From contig NW_020313044.1 in NCBI RefSeq assembly GCF_003265705.1, positions 1,941,223 through 2,005,222 on the forward strand: a DNA stretch of 64,000 nt, read 5' to 3'. Made by a program: the position numbers and the translations under genes. This document shows, piece after piece, positions 20,900 to 32,756 of this stretch. The notes under the pieces were generated by a model that saw nothing but the letters and a program-made list of their open reading frames with translations, searched no databases and was not told the DNA's origin. The DNA comes from Callorhinus ursinus. Taxonomy: Eukaryota; Chordata; Mammalia; Carnivora; Otariidae. How positions within the stretch are numbered: position 1 is the first letter of the stretch; each line of letters starts with the position of its first letter.

Positions 20900-21166
20900 G
20901 AACTGAAAGATGTGGGCCATCGTGATCAGATGGCTGCAGCCAGAGGAATCCTGCAGAAAAATGTTCCAATCCTCTATACTGCATCCCAGGCATGCCTACA
21001 GCACCCTGATGTCGCAGCGTATAAGGCTAACAGAGACCTAATATATAAGCAGCTGCAGCAGGCGGTCACAGGCATTTCCAATGCAGCCCAAGCCACTGCA
21101 TCAGACGATGCTTCCCAGCAGCAGGGTGGAGGAGGAGAACTGGCATATGCACTCAATAATTTTGAT
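20900..21166 (+). CDS. CTNNA1: alpha-E-catenin exon 6 (residues ~197-286)
   Basis: A 267-bp phase-0 exon of 89 codons, from ELKDVGHRDQ to LAYALNNFD. The acceptor is tgttttatag and the donor is gtaagt at 21167. It encodes the end of the second N-domain helical bundle, then the flexible linker to the M domain (ATASDDASQQQGGGGELA). Human alpha-E-catenin as I recall it has five glycines after the His/Gln stretch (270-bp exon, residues to 286), whereas this sequence has four (GGT GGA GGA GGA), one codon fewer. The position recalled as His270 is Gln here. Other residues match alpha-E-catenin. Confidence 0.97.
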
Positions 21167-21828
21167 GTAAGTTATACTTGGGAGGCAACTTCAGGTTCTT
21201 GATCATCTGCCCAAAGTTAAGAGGTTTCTAGGGAAATGTGATCATGGTTTCTGATGAAAGTTCATTTTCTACTTAGATTTGCAATCTCTGTCAAAAGAAA
21301 TTTTAGAAATCATTGATCTACTTGATCTTGACTTGGCCTACAACATTTTTTCCTTTTTCTTTCTCTTTTTTCTTTTCTCTTTTCTTTTTTGTTAAACTTC
21401 TGAATTCTTTTATAAAACTTACGTTTCCTATGGGGTCATTATTTGTTGAGGATATGATTTTGGTTCATTTCACCCAAGATTGTAACCTTTCAGCAGATGT
21501 AAAGCTTTGGGAGATAGAGGCAAAGTGCATGCAGACTCTGACCTCTAGGGGCTCACAGTTTAGTGGGAAAAACAGATACATCATAAATGATTATGACACA
21601 GTGTCATCATGTTAATCTTACTTGTCTGCCTAGAGCCTAGATGTACTTCTCAATAACTAAATCGTAATAATATATAAAATTTAATCAACTGGAAGCAAAT
21701 TTGGGCTTAAAATACTCTTAGCATAATTCCATGTAGTTATCTTTTATAGCTCATGTCCTGGATCTGTTCTTTGTATACGTTCTCTGTACACACTGTCCTG
21801 TATATCAGCTTTTTTTGGTGGGGTTTTG

Positions 21829-21852
21829 GGTGGTGGTGGTGGTGGTGGTGGG
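21829..21852. repeat. (GGT)n short tandem repeat
   Basis: About seven TGG/GGT units (gggtggtggtggtggtggtggtgg) followed by gttttg and a T-run. Confidence 0.9.
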
Positions 21853-22580
21853 TTTTGTTTTTTTTTTTTACACTTCTACCCACAATGCCTCATGGCTTCC
21901 AGTAGATGGCAGCAGTTTAAGATTTTTTTTTAAGTGCTTTTTTTCTTTCTTTTAAACCCACTGTTGGGTTACATTATTATTATTATTACTTTTTTTTAAA
22001 AATTAACATAAGAGAAAATTGCCTTCCATGTGGCCAGCATCCTTTCATAAGTAGGAATGCTTTGAGGTAGAGAATCTATAATGGAGTGCATTTTGTTTTT
22101 AACAGTTTTTCCTTGCCTTTATCTTTTCTTCCTTTGACCCTTTATTTTGGCTTGTGTAACTGAACATTGCTGATAACGCATGACTGATTTAAGACTTCAT
22201 AAATCATAAAATTCTACAGACCATGGTGTTAGAACTTAACTTTTTACACTGGAGCCTTAATCATTAAATGACTTTATAGTAAACTTACGACGCATCTTAA
22301 AATTTATTGACACTTTTTCCCACCCCACTCAAATTTGGCAGTCTTAGGTATTGACCTCTTTGAAGGCACTAAGGATTACATTTTGCCCTAATTTGAGTAG
22401 TAAATGTCAGGGGCTCCTTCACCTCTTAGGACTAGAGTGAGACTTCATAAAATGAGGGGGTTGGACGAAGTGATTGCAGGCCCATTGCAGCTTAATGACT
22501 CTTTTAAAATTCTCTGACCACTCATTCCTCATTCTTATTGGTCAGAAGTCATTGTGTATTCAGTTTTAACCAGAGAAGTC

Positions 22581-22773
22581 TTTTTTTTTTTTTTAAGACT
22601 TTATTTATTTATTTGAGAGAGAGAGTGAGAGAGCACGAGAGCGGGGAAGGTCAGAGGGAGCAGTCGACACCCCACGGAGCAGGGAGCCTGATGCGGGACT
22701 CAGTCCCAGGACCTTGGGATCATGACCCGAGCCAAAGGCAGATGCTTAACTGACTGAGCCACCCAGGTGCCCC
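22581..22773 (-). repeat. Can-SINE
   Basis: Flanked by aaccagagaagtc (22568-22580) and aaccagagaaatc (from 22774). Contains cagtcgacaccccacgg in place of the usual cagactccctgc. Confidence 0.94.
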
Positions 22774-23877
22774 AACCAGAGAAATCTTGTAATAACTTAA
22801 TCTGGTGAGAAAAATGGTCAGCTAAAATGTAGGTTAATAATGAACTGGAGGCATTGCATGTTCAGTTTTGAAACTGAGGGTTCTTGGGGATGGAGAGAAA
22901 AAATGTATACTTATTGGGAAAGGGCAAGCTTTTTTAAAGAAAAAACTTGGCATTTAACTTGAAATCGGTAAGAATAGTCCCCATAAAGAAAAATTGAAGG
23001 CAAAATATTTACACAGACATTTACCAGTGTGAGGATAAATTGTATTAAATGGAAAAGTTGGAGGGAGACCAGTAGCTGCTGTCTGGGGGTATTGATGTTT
23101 GACCTTGTACCTAAAGCTTGCTTGTGACCTGACTCACTCACCACTGGTAAAGCTGGATTTAAGTGGAGTCGGGAGTGAAGAGGAGACAGAAGAAGGTTTT
23201 ATTCTTACTGGGGCAGTTATACCTCACAGAGTGGCTTTTTGGGGATGGATTGCCATGATCTCTTACAGATCACCTCGAAGTCTAAAGAGTCTCTAATTTA
23301 GACATAACGGGATGAATATGAGACTGTATTGTTTATAAAATTTGATGAGATGTGTAAGATGAGGAAAATAATTGGAATTGATTATAAATGCATTCCTTTC
23401 TGAAACTTTGAGGACAGAAGTCAGTGTCTGTTTTTACCGTTTTTTGCTGTGAAAGAGTTCTGCTAATGTCATATAGTGGTTTTATACTCTGTATATAGAA
23501 AAGGAAAAGAGAGCTAACTTACTTTCCTTGCAATTCTTATTTGGTAACTTCACTAATACTGTAGAGGCTGGCATGTAGATGTTCAGATTCAGTAGCGTGA
23601 ACATGAGTTCTGTGCTGATGTATTTGTGTTTGCATTTGTGGTATGTTATCTTGAGGCCCCATTCAGCTGGATAGTACTGCTTCCAAGTGCCGCCTTTGAG
23701 AAGTGACCTATCATGGGCCAACTTGTATGGCTATCATCTAACAAGAAGTATAACTTATTTTAGGCATTGGAGTTTTTATATTAAATCTTGATGTTCCTGA
23801 TCAACACTTTGCTCACCTTCATTAACAATGGAGGGAACAGAGATTACCACTAAGATTCAATAACACTTTCTCTGCAG

Positions 23878-24081
23878 AAACAAATCATTGTGGACCCCTT
23901 GAGCTTCAGTGAGGAGCGCTTTAGACCTTCCCTGGAGGAGCGCCTAGAAAGCATCATTAGTGGGGCTGCCCTGATGGCCGACTCGTCCTGTACACGTGAT
24001 GACCGGCGTGAGAGAATTGTGGCAGAGTGTAATGCTGTCCGCCAGGCCCTGCAGGACCTTCTCTCAGAGTACATGGGCAAT
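23878..24081 (+). CDS. CTNNA1: alpha-E-catenin exon 7 (residues ~287-354)
   Basis: A 204-bp phase-0 exon of 68 codons, from KQIIVDPLSF to LLSEYMGN. The acceptor is tctctgcag and the donor is gtgagt at 24082. It starts the M domain; the literature places the cryptic vinculin-binding helices of alpha-E-catenin at about residues 305-352, so nearly all of that force-regulated site is encoded here (RPSLEERLESIISGAALMAD, then RERIVAECNAVRQALQDLL). I see no difference from human from memory. The length is divisible by three, as is that of exons 5 and 6. Confidence 0.97.
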
Positions 24082-24264
24082 GTGAGTATCCGAACTTTCC
24101 TTTGAAGTGAAGAGGTTTTTGTAACAGATGCTGGATCTGAGATGTTTTAACTAAAAATGGCTGGAATGCTGTTGGTTCCTTGACCCTTTAGAGATGGGCA
24201 GATTTTTCAGGGAATGGGTCAAAAAATGGCTTTCTATGTTCTCCTTTCCTCCCAACTTTTTATA

Positions 24265-24545
24265 TTGAAAAACTTTTAACTCGTAAAAATCCTACAGTGA
24301 GCATCCACCTACCCTTTATCTAGATTCACCAGTTAACACTTAGATACATGTGCATGTTTGTGTGTACAGGTGTATGGTTTATTTGTATAAATATATGCAC
24401 ACAAAACCTTTTTTTCTATTTAACATTTGGATGTAAGTTGCAGGTATTGTGTTGGTTCAGCTCTAAACACCTTAGCACCCATGTACTAAGGATAATGGCC
24501 TTGAATATCCCTAAAGTTCCATTATCACATCTAGGCTGCCATCTA
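24265..24545. repeat. Possible L1M 3'-end relic
   Basis: aaaaatcctacagtgagcatccacctaccctttatctagattcaccagttaacac has the style of an old L1 3' region. Orientation not settled. Confidence 0.35.
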
Positions 24546-24569
24546 ATTTTGGGCAAAAGGGAATGCTGA

Positions 24570-24792
24570 GGGCGCCTGGGTGGCTCAGTTGGTTAAGCGA
24601 CTGCCTTCGGCTCAGGTCATGATCCTGGAGTCCCGGGATCGAGTCCCACATTGGGCTCCCTGCTTGGCGGGGAGTCTGCTTCTCCCTCTGACCCTCTTCC
24701 CTCTCGTGCTTTCTATCTCTCATTCTCTCTCTCTCTGAAATAAATAAATAAAAATAAATAAAATAAAATATTCCCACCATTAAAAAAAAAAA
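24570..24792 (+). repeat. Can-SINE with extended tail
   Basis: Flanked by aaaagggaatgctga at 24555-24569 and from 24790. The tail is complex: aaataaataaaaataaataaaataaaata, then ttcccaccatt, then A(11). This suggests tail expansion or a small 3' transduction. Confidence 0.93.
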
Positions 24793-26760
24793 GGGAATGC
24801 TGAAAATATTTATAGTTGGTAGTTTTTTTCATGGACCATATAGAATGTCATAAGAAGTGGTAATTACCAACTACAGCTGAGTATTAGATGAACTGAGTAG
24901 TGGTTTCGAATTTTTAAGGTTTGTGTTTAAAAATCAATGCTCTAAAAAAATTTTTTTTCCATAGATAATACTGTACTTGTTGATTTTTATCTCTGTTGTC
25001 ATTACCTTCCTTTTTCCTTCCATGATACTTCTGCAATTCCAGTTATTTAATGCTTAGAGTTACTGTAATTTAGATCTTGTACCCAATATTTACTGTCGCA
25101 GAAAAGAAATGTTACATAAAACTTATATAAAATCATTTTAAAGGGAAGAGAGGGAAGAGAACAATACAAATTAGTTCTCACTAGTGATTTTTGCTTGTTT
25201 AATGCTTTTCAGGGAAAGATCTTGGTACTTTTTTCATTATTCTTTTGCCATATATCTTATTTGTTCACTTATATACCTATATAAGTGAACATATAATGTT
25301 GAGTCATAATGGAATTCCTAGGGTGAAGATGAATGCCTTAGTGTGTTTATCTTTTTTCTACCATATTGTGAAATTAGTGAAGCATATTGAATTTTTTTAA
25401 GCCATTGCCATGTTTTGATCGTATGCAGTCTACTTCAGAAAAATAAGCTTAGAGGCTTAGTTAAATCAGATGGAAAAAGCAGTTGATAAGTCAGTGAAAA
25501 TGTGGGGCACATTTAAAACCTAAGCTTGAAAATCAGAAAATATAAAAAATGGATAATTTGAAGAATGGTTCACTGTATTAGAATTTTAAACAGGGAAACA
25601 AAGGACTCGGTATGTGTGTGGATCAGTTATCTGCTATCATATATAGTACTGAAGTACAAAAATATAAAATGTAGTTATGATTAGGAAAATGCTTTAAAAG
25701 CAGTCTTTGGCTGGGAAGAATACTTGATGAATTTCTTCTTATTGCTCCATATGAGATCTTCTTAACCATTCTGCATGTAAGAGATTCCTAACAATCCCTT
25801 GAGTCTTGGGTTTGGTTGGATCTTGCTCTAGTCATCCCTGGTCATGAGTAACCTAGTTCCTCTCCAGAGTGTCATACAAATACTGTTTGCAGTTTGTGCC
25901 ACGGATGTAAGTAAAGGTAGGAAACACTCATTTATACTTGAAGACATGGAGACCGTAACATCACTCTTACATAACATTTTATTATGTAAGTGAAAGCCAG
26001 AACAATGATCTTTGGCTGAAATTTAAAGATTATGGTGGAGGTTTTGAAAGAAATTATCTTGAGATTCAGATTATATTTTAGAAGATGGATTCTGGGCATG
26101 TTTTTCTTAAAGATAAAAATTTTTAGTTCCCTTGCGTTGACTCACGTAACATTGAGCAGGTGATGGAATGAAGATAAAGCTGGGGGGGGAGGGCAATGAA
26201 GCACACTTGTAAGCTTAAAACATCATAGGGTCTGCAAGAAGCAGAGGCAATTGGGTGAGATTTTTGCTTATTTCGGAAGCTTTCAAAAGCATTTAGAACC
26301 TTTAGTAACAATCAGAATTTAACCAGCAGTATCTGCCTATTGCTAACTGCATCCTGAGTATGTGTCACAAGCAAACTAGAGTGCTGGGCACTGGGTAGAG
26401 GAGGAAGGAGGCACTGTCTTTTGCTTCTAATACAGGGTCTCTACAGAACATTTATGGGGAGTGCCATCGTGCTGCTAAAATGCCATGGGGATTGCAAGGA
26501 GGAGGAGGTTATTTTTTTATTTTTTATTTTTTTGCTGATGGATGAGGTTATTTCTAGCTGGGAAACCTGAGAGGTCTTTATGGAGGATATATTTGACATT
26601 CTTTGGCTCACTTTAAGTTTTGATTATTTCTCTTAAAAATATTAGGCAAATAATTATGATATGTGGAAAATTAAGATAAATTAATTAAAACTGGTTCACT
26701 ACATGGAACGTTATTGACAGAGTGGTCAAGTACAGAGTGACTGATGTATTTTTATTTTTA

Positions 26761-26974
26761 TTATTTATTTGAGAGAGGGAGAGAGTGCGCGCGTGAGCGT
26801 GCCTGCCTGTGCACGAGTCGGGGAGGGGCAGAGGGAGAGGGAGACCAGGAGGGAGAGAAGCAGCCTCCCTCCCTGCTCAGCACAGAGCCCAACTCAGAGC
26901 TCATTCTCATGACCCTGAAATCATGACCTGAGCCAAAATCGAGTTGGCCACTTAACTAAGCTACTCAGGCACCC
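26761..26974 (-). repeat. Can-SINE, older subfamily
   Basis: Flanked by ctgatgtatttttattttt (26741-26759) and ctgatatatttttattttt (from 26975). Contains tgcgcgcgtgagcgtgcc in the GA region and a gagccaaaatcgag body. Confidence 0.9.
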
Positions 26975-27129
26975 CTGATATATTTTTATTTTTTTCATTT
27001 CCTGGCTTCTCTCAGTAATGTCATTTTTTTTTCTAGGTACATACTCTTAAAATCTTGCTTTCATCTCTAGTCTTCCTTCTTCATCCTGTGTGGTCATTTA
27101 CCAGGTTTCTGTTCGGTTTTCCTCTAAGG

Positions 27130-27489
27130 CAGTGATTTTGAACTTTGGATGCACATTAGAATCCCTGGGGAACTTTAAAAAAATCTTGATGTCTAGGTTG
27201 TACCCCATTTAAATCAGGGTCACTGGATTGAGGTCCAGGTGACAGTATTTTTTTTTTTTTTAAGATTTTATTCATTTATTTGAGAGAGAGAGAGAGAGAG
27301 CGAGCGAGCTCAGGTGAGGGCACATGAGTTGGGGGGGGTGCAGACTACCTGCTAGCAGGGAGCCCAATGATGTGGGTCTCCATCCCAGGACCTTTGGATC
27401 ACATCCTCAGCCACCCATGTGTCCCCAGGTGACAGTATTTTTTAAAAGTTTCTCAGGTGATACCAGTGTGTAGTTAAGGTGGAGAAACT
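27130..27489 (+). repeat. MER5A-like hAT-Charlie relic split by a SINE
   Basis: Starts cagtgattttgaactttggatgcacattagaatccctgggg and resumes after the SINE with ttctcaggtgataccagtgtg. The family call is from memory of the MER5A consensus. Confidence 0.65.
27251..27424 (-). repeat. Can-SINE nested in the MER5A-like element
   Basis: A perfect duplication ccaggtgacagtatttttt flanks it (27235-27253 and 27425-27443). The body is decayed (gtctccatcccaggacctttggatcacatcc) and the A-box end has lost several bases. Confidence 0.92.
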
Positions 27490-28330
27490 CCTCATGTTTT
27501 ACTGCATTTGTCCTACTGTCTCTGCTTCCTTTGCTTTATTCTAGGCTCTACTCACTTTCTTTGTTGTCTAGTCTGTTGTGCTTCCTTAGGCGAGTCTGTG
27601 TTCATGCCTTCAGTAGGACATAGTTCATTCTGTGTTTCAAAGTCTCTTCCTACTTCTTGAAAACCTAACCTGCTCTTGCTTCAAGGCCCACATTTTTTCC
27701 CTCCATCTATTTGCTGAAGGCTCTTTTCAAACTGCACCATCCTGCATTATTTCTTTGCTGTTTGAAGTTTTGTACCTAATTGTTGACTTCCTTGAATTGT
27801 TGCTTAATTGTATTTCTTTATCCATGTAATTTCTGCAACTGTGTTTAAGCTTGTAAAAGACAGGAACTGGGGCACCTGGGTGGCTGGGCGTGGAGTCAGC
27901 TTAAGATTCTCTCTCCCTCTCTCTCTGTCCCTCTCCACTCCCTCTCCAAAATGAATGAATGAATGAATGACAGGAACTATTTAAAAATACTTTCAGGGAC
28001 TGGTATAATACTAGAAGAGGTATGAAGTAAGTGATTGCTTTATAGAGTAACTCAATGCTGACGGGGAATGAATGAAACACAATTTTGCATATTCATGGTG
28101 CTAGGGATATTAGTGAAAAAAAATCAAAAGATCCTTGCCTTTAAAGGGCCTTACATTTTAGAAGGTTATAGGGAAGGAGGCCATGGGTGATTTACCACTA
28201 CTTCCTGTAGATCTCAATATGTGATTACATTTGTAGAAAAAATTAAACCAGGTACTCTGAAATAAGCAGTGAAATAAGGAAAGTGGTGTCCTAGGTCACA
28301 GTAGAGTTAAATTTGATTCATCAGGTGAGA
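27490..28330 (+). repeat. Probable L2 fragments
   Basis: tcaaggcccacattttttccctcc and aagcttgtaaaagacaggaact in the first part, and ttagaaggttatagggaaggaggcc plus atatgtgattacatttg in the second, follow L2 body patterns. Very diverged. Confidence 0.4.
27869..27968 (+). repeat. Can-SINE with large internal deletion
   Basis: Only 100 bp: the head ggggcacctgggtggctggg is joined to cgtggagtcagcttaagattctc, then the CT region and a (gaat)n tail. A perfect duplication gacaggaact lies at 27859-27868 and 27969-27978, so the deleted form may be the form that inserted. Confidence 0.9.
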
Positions 28331-28840
28331 GCCAAACTCCCTTTTAAAGGCTTCAAGGGCCAGGAGGCCAACAGCCTTTATGCTCCTGCTTGCATTGCCG
28401 TTTAAAGAGTTGGAGGTTACTCTTGGCTATATTGCTAACTTACTGTACTGAGAGCTAAGAGATATTGATGTTAAAAGTAATGCATTTGACCCCTACTTAC
28501 TGAACATTATGGAAATACCTCAGATGCATGACAGTAGAGGTCTTTTGACGTTCAGTAGATCTTTGTAGTTCCACAAATGACTTCCAGGTTTCCTTGAAAT
28601 GAAATGTGGTTATTGTGGTTAAGTTTAATTTGTTCGTGCACTGTCAACTTAAGGTTACTTCTGGTAGGGTTCTAGAGAAAGAAAAACAACTTGGATGCGT
28701 GTCCTAATCTTGAAAGGCTTAAAAGCAAATGGATTGAAATTAAAATGAAATGTAATTGAATTTGAAAAAAATTGTTACCACTTTATTTTTTCATAATTGA
28801 AAGTCATACATACACATTAAATTACTGAACCACCACTATT

Positions 28841-29035
28841 TTTTTTAAAGATTTTATTTATTTATTTGAGAGAAAGAATGAGAGAGAGAGAGAGCACATG
28901 AGAGGGGGGAGGGTCAGAGGGAGAAGCAGACTCCCTGCTGAGCAGGGAGCCCGATGCCGGACTTGATCACGGGACTCCAGGATCATGACCTGAGCCGAAG
29001 GCAGTCGCTTAACCAACTGAGCCACCCAGGCGCCC
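28841..29035 (-). repeat. Can-SINE
   Basis: Perfect 15-bp duplication tgaaccaccactatt at 28826-28840 and 29036-29050, implying a fairly young copy. Confidence 0.96.
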
Positions 29036-29734
29036 TGAACCACCACTATTAATATTAGGAATAGGCATTCCAATTTTTTTCCCTTTCTTGTATGTAGTGG
29101 GTTTTTTTTTAAATTTTAGTTTAAAATAGTTTCAACCCTTTTATTGTTCCCTGCATATAACAAAATATGTAATTAGGGTTCAAACCATTATGATAATGGG
29201 TTAAAACAAGCTGCGAGGTTAATGGGTTAAATTTTTTCTTTCTTAAATAGCTGACTTTGGAGCTCAGTTGTGTATTAGAATGTTCTCTGAAGTTATTCAA
29301 TGCCAGTGAAAAACAACATTTTGAAGAGCCTTGTACTTCATGTAGTTGAATTCTATATTTCACACCCTTCATTCTGCTGAGGAATATGCCGATCGTCAAT
29401 ATGTTCCTTTCTCCCTTTATTAGAGCATGTGCTTTGAGTTGTTTTCCCAGTAGAATTTACTGTGACCATGCTTGTTTGTTTCTGTTACCACACTCATCTT
29501 CAAGCCTCCTGACCTCTCAAAAAAGAAACAAAACTCCTCCCTACCCCTTATCCCCCAGATCTGAAAATACTTAACACAGTATCTGAAATATAGAAGGCCC
29601 TCAATCTTTGAAATGGATTTCATTTGATTTTGGCCTGAGCAGTCTTGGTCAGTGGTTCATGGTCATGTTTGACTGACTGGAGTTAGGACTTAAAATTGAT
29701 GAGAACAAGCGCGGGCTTTGGGCTTGAGTAGCTC

Positions 29735-30030
29735 TAGTTGTGTGCCATCCAGTGTGGTAGCCACTAGCCAGATGTGGCTATCAAATACCTGAAATGTGAC
29801 TGTTTAAACTGAGATGTGCTGTAAGTATAAACTCCTCTCCATATTTCAAAAACTGAGTACACAGAAAAAGGATGTAAAATATCTCAATACCTCGCAATAT
29901 TTTGGGTATATTTGGTTAAATATAATCTGTTCTTAAACTTTTTACCTGTTTCTTTTTATTTACAGCTACTAGAAAATTTAGAATTATATGTAGTTTTTGT
30001 TACTTGGTCACATTTTGTATCTCTTGGGTA
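29735..30030 (+). repeat. hAT-type DNA transposon relic (family unassigned)
   Basis: gtgccatccagtgtggtagccactagccagatgtggctatc, then acctgaaatgtgactgtttaaactgagatgtgctgtaag, then tgtttctttttatttacagctactagaaaatttagaatt. Pattern of a common mammalian non-autonomous hAT element. Confidence 0.65.
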
Positions 30031-30660
30031 GTTCTGACTACTGGGGAACCAACCAGCTAAGGTGAGTAGATAAGGTTGGCATCAGCCTCCTCATTGAATG
30101 TCCAAAATGGTACCATATCCATACATGGTAGCTATCATAGCTTGTATTTTTTATACCTAAAACTATAGTTTCAGACAGAAGAAGATTGGTATAGCTTAGA
30201 ACCTGGTGAGGATGATGTTGCTTAAAGATAAATTTATCTTTGTTCTTGCCCAAAAACATTGGATGGAGTGGTAATCAGGATCCTAAAAGAGGAGTGCAAT
30301 AACCGGGCTTTCTTTTTTTTTTGTATTGCCCTGGGTATATATTTGAGGGCTTTGATTATGTTAATATAGCAGGCATAAAATTTTTATTTGATTTGGATAA
30401 TAGTTTGATATGGAATGTATGACTAGGATGCAGTTAATATTCACTTTCAAAGATATATTGTTACTTTAGTGAAGAGAAGCACTTAATTTAGATGCTAATC
30501 TCTTCTCAGTTTTGCAAATGCCTTCCTGGAATCACTTTACTATAGCCAGAGCTCCCAGCTTTTGAAGGAGTTGTTTTCAAAGATCTTGTAACTACATTAT
30601 TTTGTAGCTGCATTTCTTATTTTCAAAATTAGAACAGCTTACTTTTTTTCTGATTATATC

Positions 30661-30830
30661 TTTTTTTTTTTTTTAAGATTTTATTTATTTTTTTTGACAG
30701 AGAGAGAGGGAGAGAGAGAAGCAGGCTTCCCACTGAGTAGGGAGCCCGATTGGGGGCTGGATCCCAGGACCCTGGGACCATGACCTGAGCCGAAGGCAGA
30801 TGCTTAACGACTGAGCCACTCAGGCGCCCC
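30661..30830 (-). repeat. Can-SINE
   Basis: Flanked by tgattatatc (30651-30660) and tgattataat (30831-30840). Lacks the acacaagcaggggg segment (gagagagaagcaggcttcc follows the GA run directly). Confidence 0.93.
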
Positions 30831-31004
30831 TGATTATAATTCTAAGTTCATTATATATAACGTGTAATCTTACCACCTATTTTTGGTGTCCAGCATTCCA
30901 GCCTTCTTTGTGCATATGTTTGTATGCACACACATATTCTTTTTTTTTTCCTTACCATTTCTTTTTTTATTAACAATAAAAATAAGGGTTTTCTGTACTA
31001 GCAT

Positions 31005-31170
31005 ACTGTGTACCATATGGCAGCCATTGTCCTAAAAGACATATGTTTGTACCTGTTTTGCTGCCATAATAACCTATATTGAGTTATTTGCTCAAAAATA
31101 CATATACATACAGCTGAGATCTCTGACCTGAAAGTCTGAGCTCTTAATACCTTTATCATTGTGCATCTTT
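31005..31170 (-). repeat. Possible MIR relic
   Basis: accatatggcagccattgtcctaaaa, ccataataacctatattgagttatttgctca, and cagctgagatctctgacctgaaagtctgagctctt suggest a decayed reverse-strand MIR. Confidence 0.4.
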
Positions 31171-32089
31171 ACTATAGCAAATGTGGTTTTACATCATCAT
31201 CTTTAATGGCTGCGGAGCTTTCCACTGTATTGCTTTATAAATGACTGTTCTGAAATTAAATACTCCACCCTAAATAAGATAAACCCAGGTCTGGTATAGC
31301 TGCTTGAAGTGAGCCAAACAGGAAAGGTTTTTACAGTGTCCTCCCAAAGCTAGACTTTCTGATGTTGAGTGTCATAGATGTTTCAGTTGGCTCTGTGATG
31401 TGCAGCTACGTGGCTGAAGTTTGTTATACAATATGCTTTGATTTCCATCTTTGTTTGAACCTATGGGTTTCTTGTAATAAACTCTCACCTGTATTGCTAG
31501 GTCATAGTTCTCTAGCTGTGCTTGCGTATGATTTTATTGATTTGTTAGTGTAGGCTTTTCTGTGAGCTGCCTAGCATATTTGGGAGAATTTAGACATAAT
31601 AGATGTTGCCTTAAATGCAAAATTTGAGCACATGTAGGGTTTGTTTCTATTGATGGAGCAGCATTTATTTAATTTGGAAATCTTATTTGTCAAAGATTGT
31701 GTGATTTTTTTTTTTTTTTTTTTCTCACAGTGGGTGTAAGAGGTTTAAAAGACCTTCTTAACTCTGAGGAGGACCTCTCCTCAGGTTATATTTTGTGTTG
31801 CTTTCTGAGAGATTCAAGGTGCTACTCTGGCGTTACAAATTGCAGTATTTAACAGACAAGTTTTTAACCTTTTATATACAGAAAGATGCATGTCTGAAAT
31901 GCTGCTGGCCTAATGGAGCAATAGGGGAATGTTCTCTTGAGATTAGGATGATGGAGTAGATATGGAAGCCTGCCCAGTGTCAGCTGCAGATTGATCATGA
32001 GATGGCTGTTAGTCTGTCCTTGGTATTATTTTATGCTCTTCACATACTGGGCAGGCTTGAAAAGATTTTATATCAAAAAATGTTTTTGT

Positions 32090-32275
32090 GGGCGCCTGGG
32101 TGGCTCAGTTGGTTAAGTGACTGCCTTAGGCTCAGGTCCTGGAGTCCCTGGATCGAGTCCCGCATCGGGCTCCCTGCTCGGCAGGGAGTCTGCTTCTCCC
32201 TCTGACCCTCCCCCCATCTCATGTGCTCGCTCGCTCTCATTCTCTCTCTCTCAAATAAATAAATATATTAAAAAA
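32090..32275 (+). repeat. Can-SINE
   Basis: Head gggcgcctgggtggctcagt to aaataaataaatatatt-A(7). aaaaaatgtttttgt precedes it and follows it. The body lost atgatc (tcaggtcctggagtccc). Confidence 0.94.
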
Positions 32276-32287
32276 AATGTTTTTGTA

Positions 32288-32336
32288 ATGATGTAATGTA
32301 TGGTGATTAACATAACAATAAAAAATTTTAAAAAAG
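32288..32336 (+). repeat. Very short 3' end of a carnivore L1
   Basis: aatgatgtaatgtatggtgattaacataacaataaaaaatttt is the 3' terminus I recall for Carnivora L1s, preserved for about 45 bp only. A third copy of aaatgtttttg follows it, consistent with an extremely 5'-truncated insertion. Confidence 0.7.
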
Positions 32337-32540
32337 TAAATGTTTTTGGATTAAAAGGTTAAACCTCTAAATATATCAGTATTAATAATTGTCCCTAGGT
32401 GGTGGGGTGGTAGGCAGTATAAATTTTCTTCTATATTTTGCCCCACATTTATTTGGACAGTGTTTCTTATGGTCATAATGAAAAAGTTTAATGTAAACTT
32501 AGATCCCTCAGTATCATGCATCTTGGATTTTTAGGGTTTT

Positions 32541-32744
32541 TTTTTTTTTAAAGATTTTATTTATTTATTTATTTATAAGTAAAGATTTTATTTATTCATC
32601 TGACAGTGAGGGAACAAGCAGGGGGAGCCAGAGGGAGAGGGAGAGGCAGGCTCCCTGCTGAGCAAGCAGCGGATTCCAGGACCCTAGGATTATATATGAG
32701 CCAAAGGCAGACGGTTAACTGACTGAGCCACCCAGGCACCCTTA
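32541..32744 (-). repeat. Can-SINE, first of a three-element stack
   Basis: T-run, aaagattttatttatttatttatttataagtaaagattttatttattc (duplicated tail motif), and terminal ctgagccacccaggcaccc. The body lost the gccc..gatgc block (gagcaagcagcggattccagg). Confidence 0.88.
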
Positions 32745-32756
32745 TTTATTTATTTT

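Larger units (their letters stand above)
21167..23877 (+). other. CTNNA1: CTNNA1 intron 6 (2711 bp)
   Basis: From gtaagt to ctttctctgcag, a strong acceptor. It contains a pyrimidine-rich tract (about 21348-21392), a short GGT run, one Can-SINE and otherwise unique sequence. Frames of 77-79 codons at 22911-23144 (-) and 23482-23721 (-) show no recognisable domain. Confidence 0.95.
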
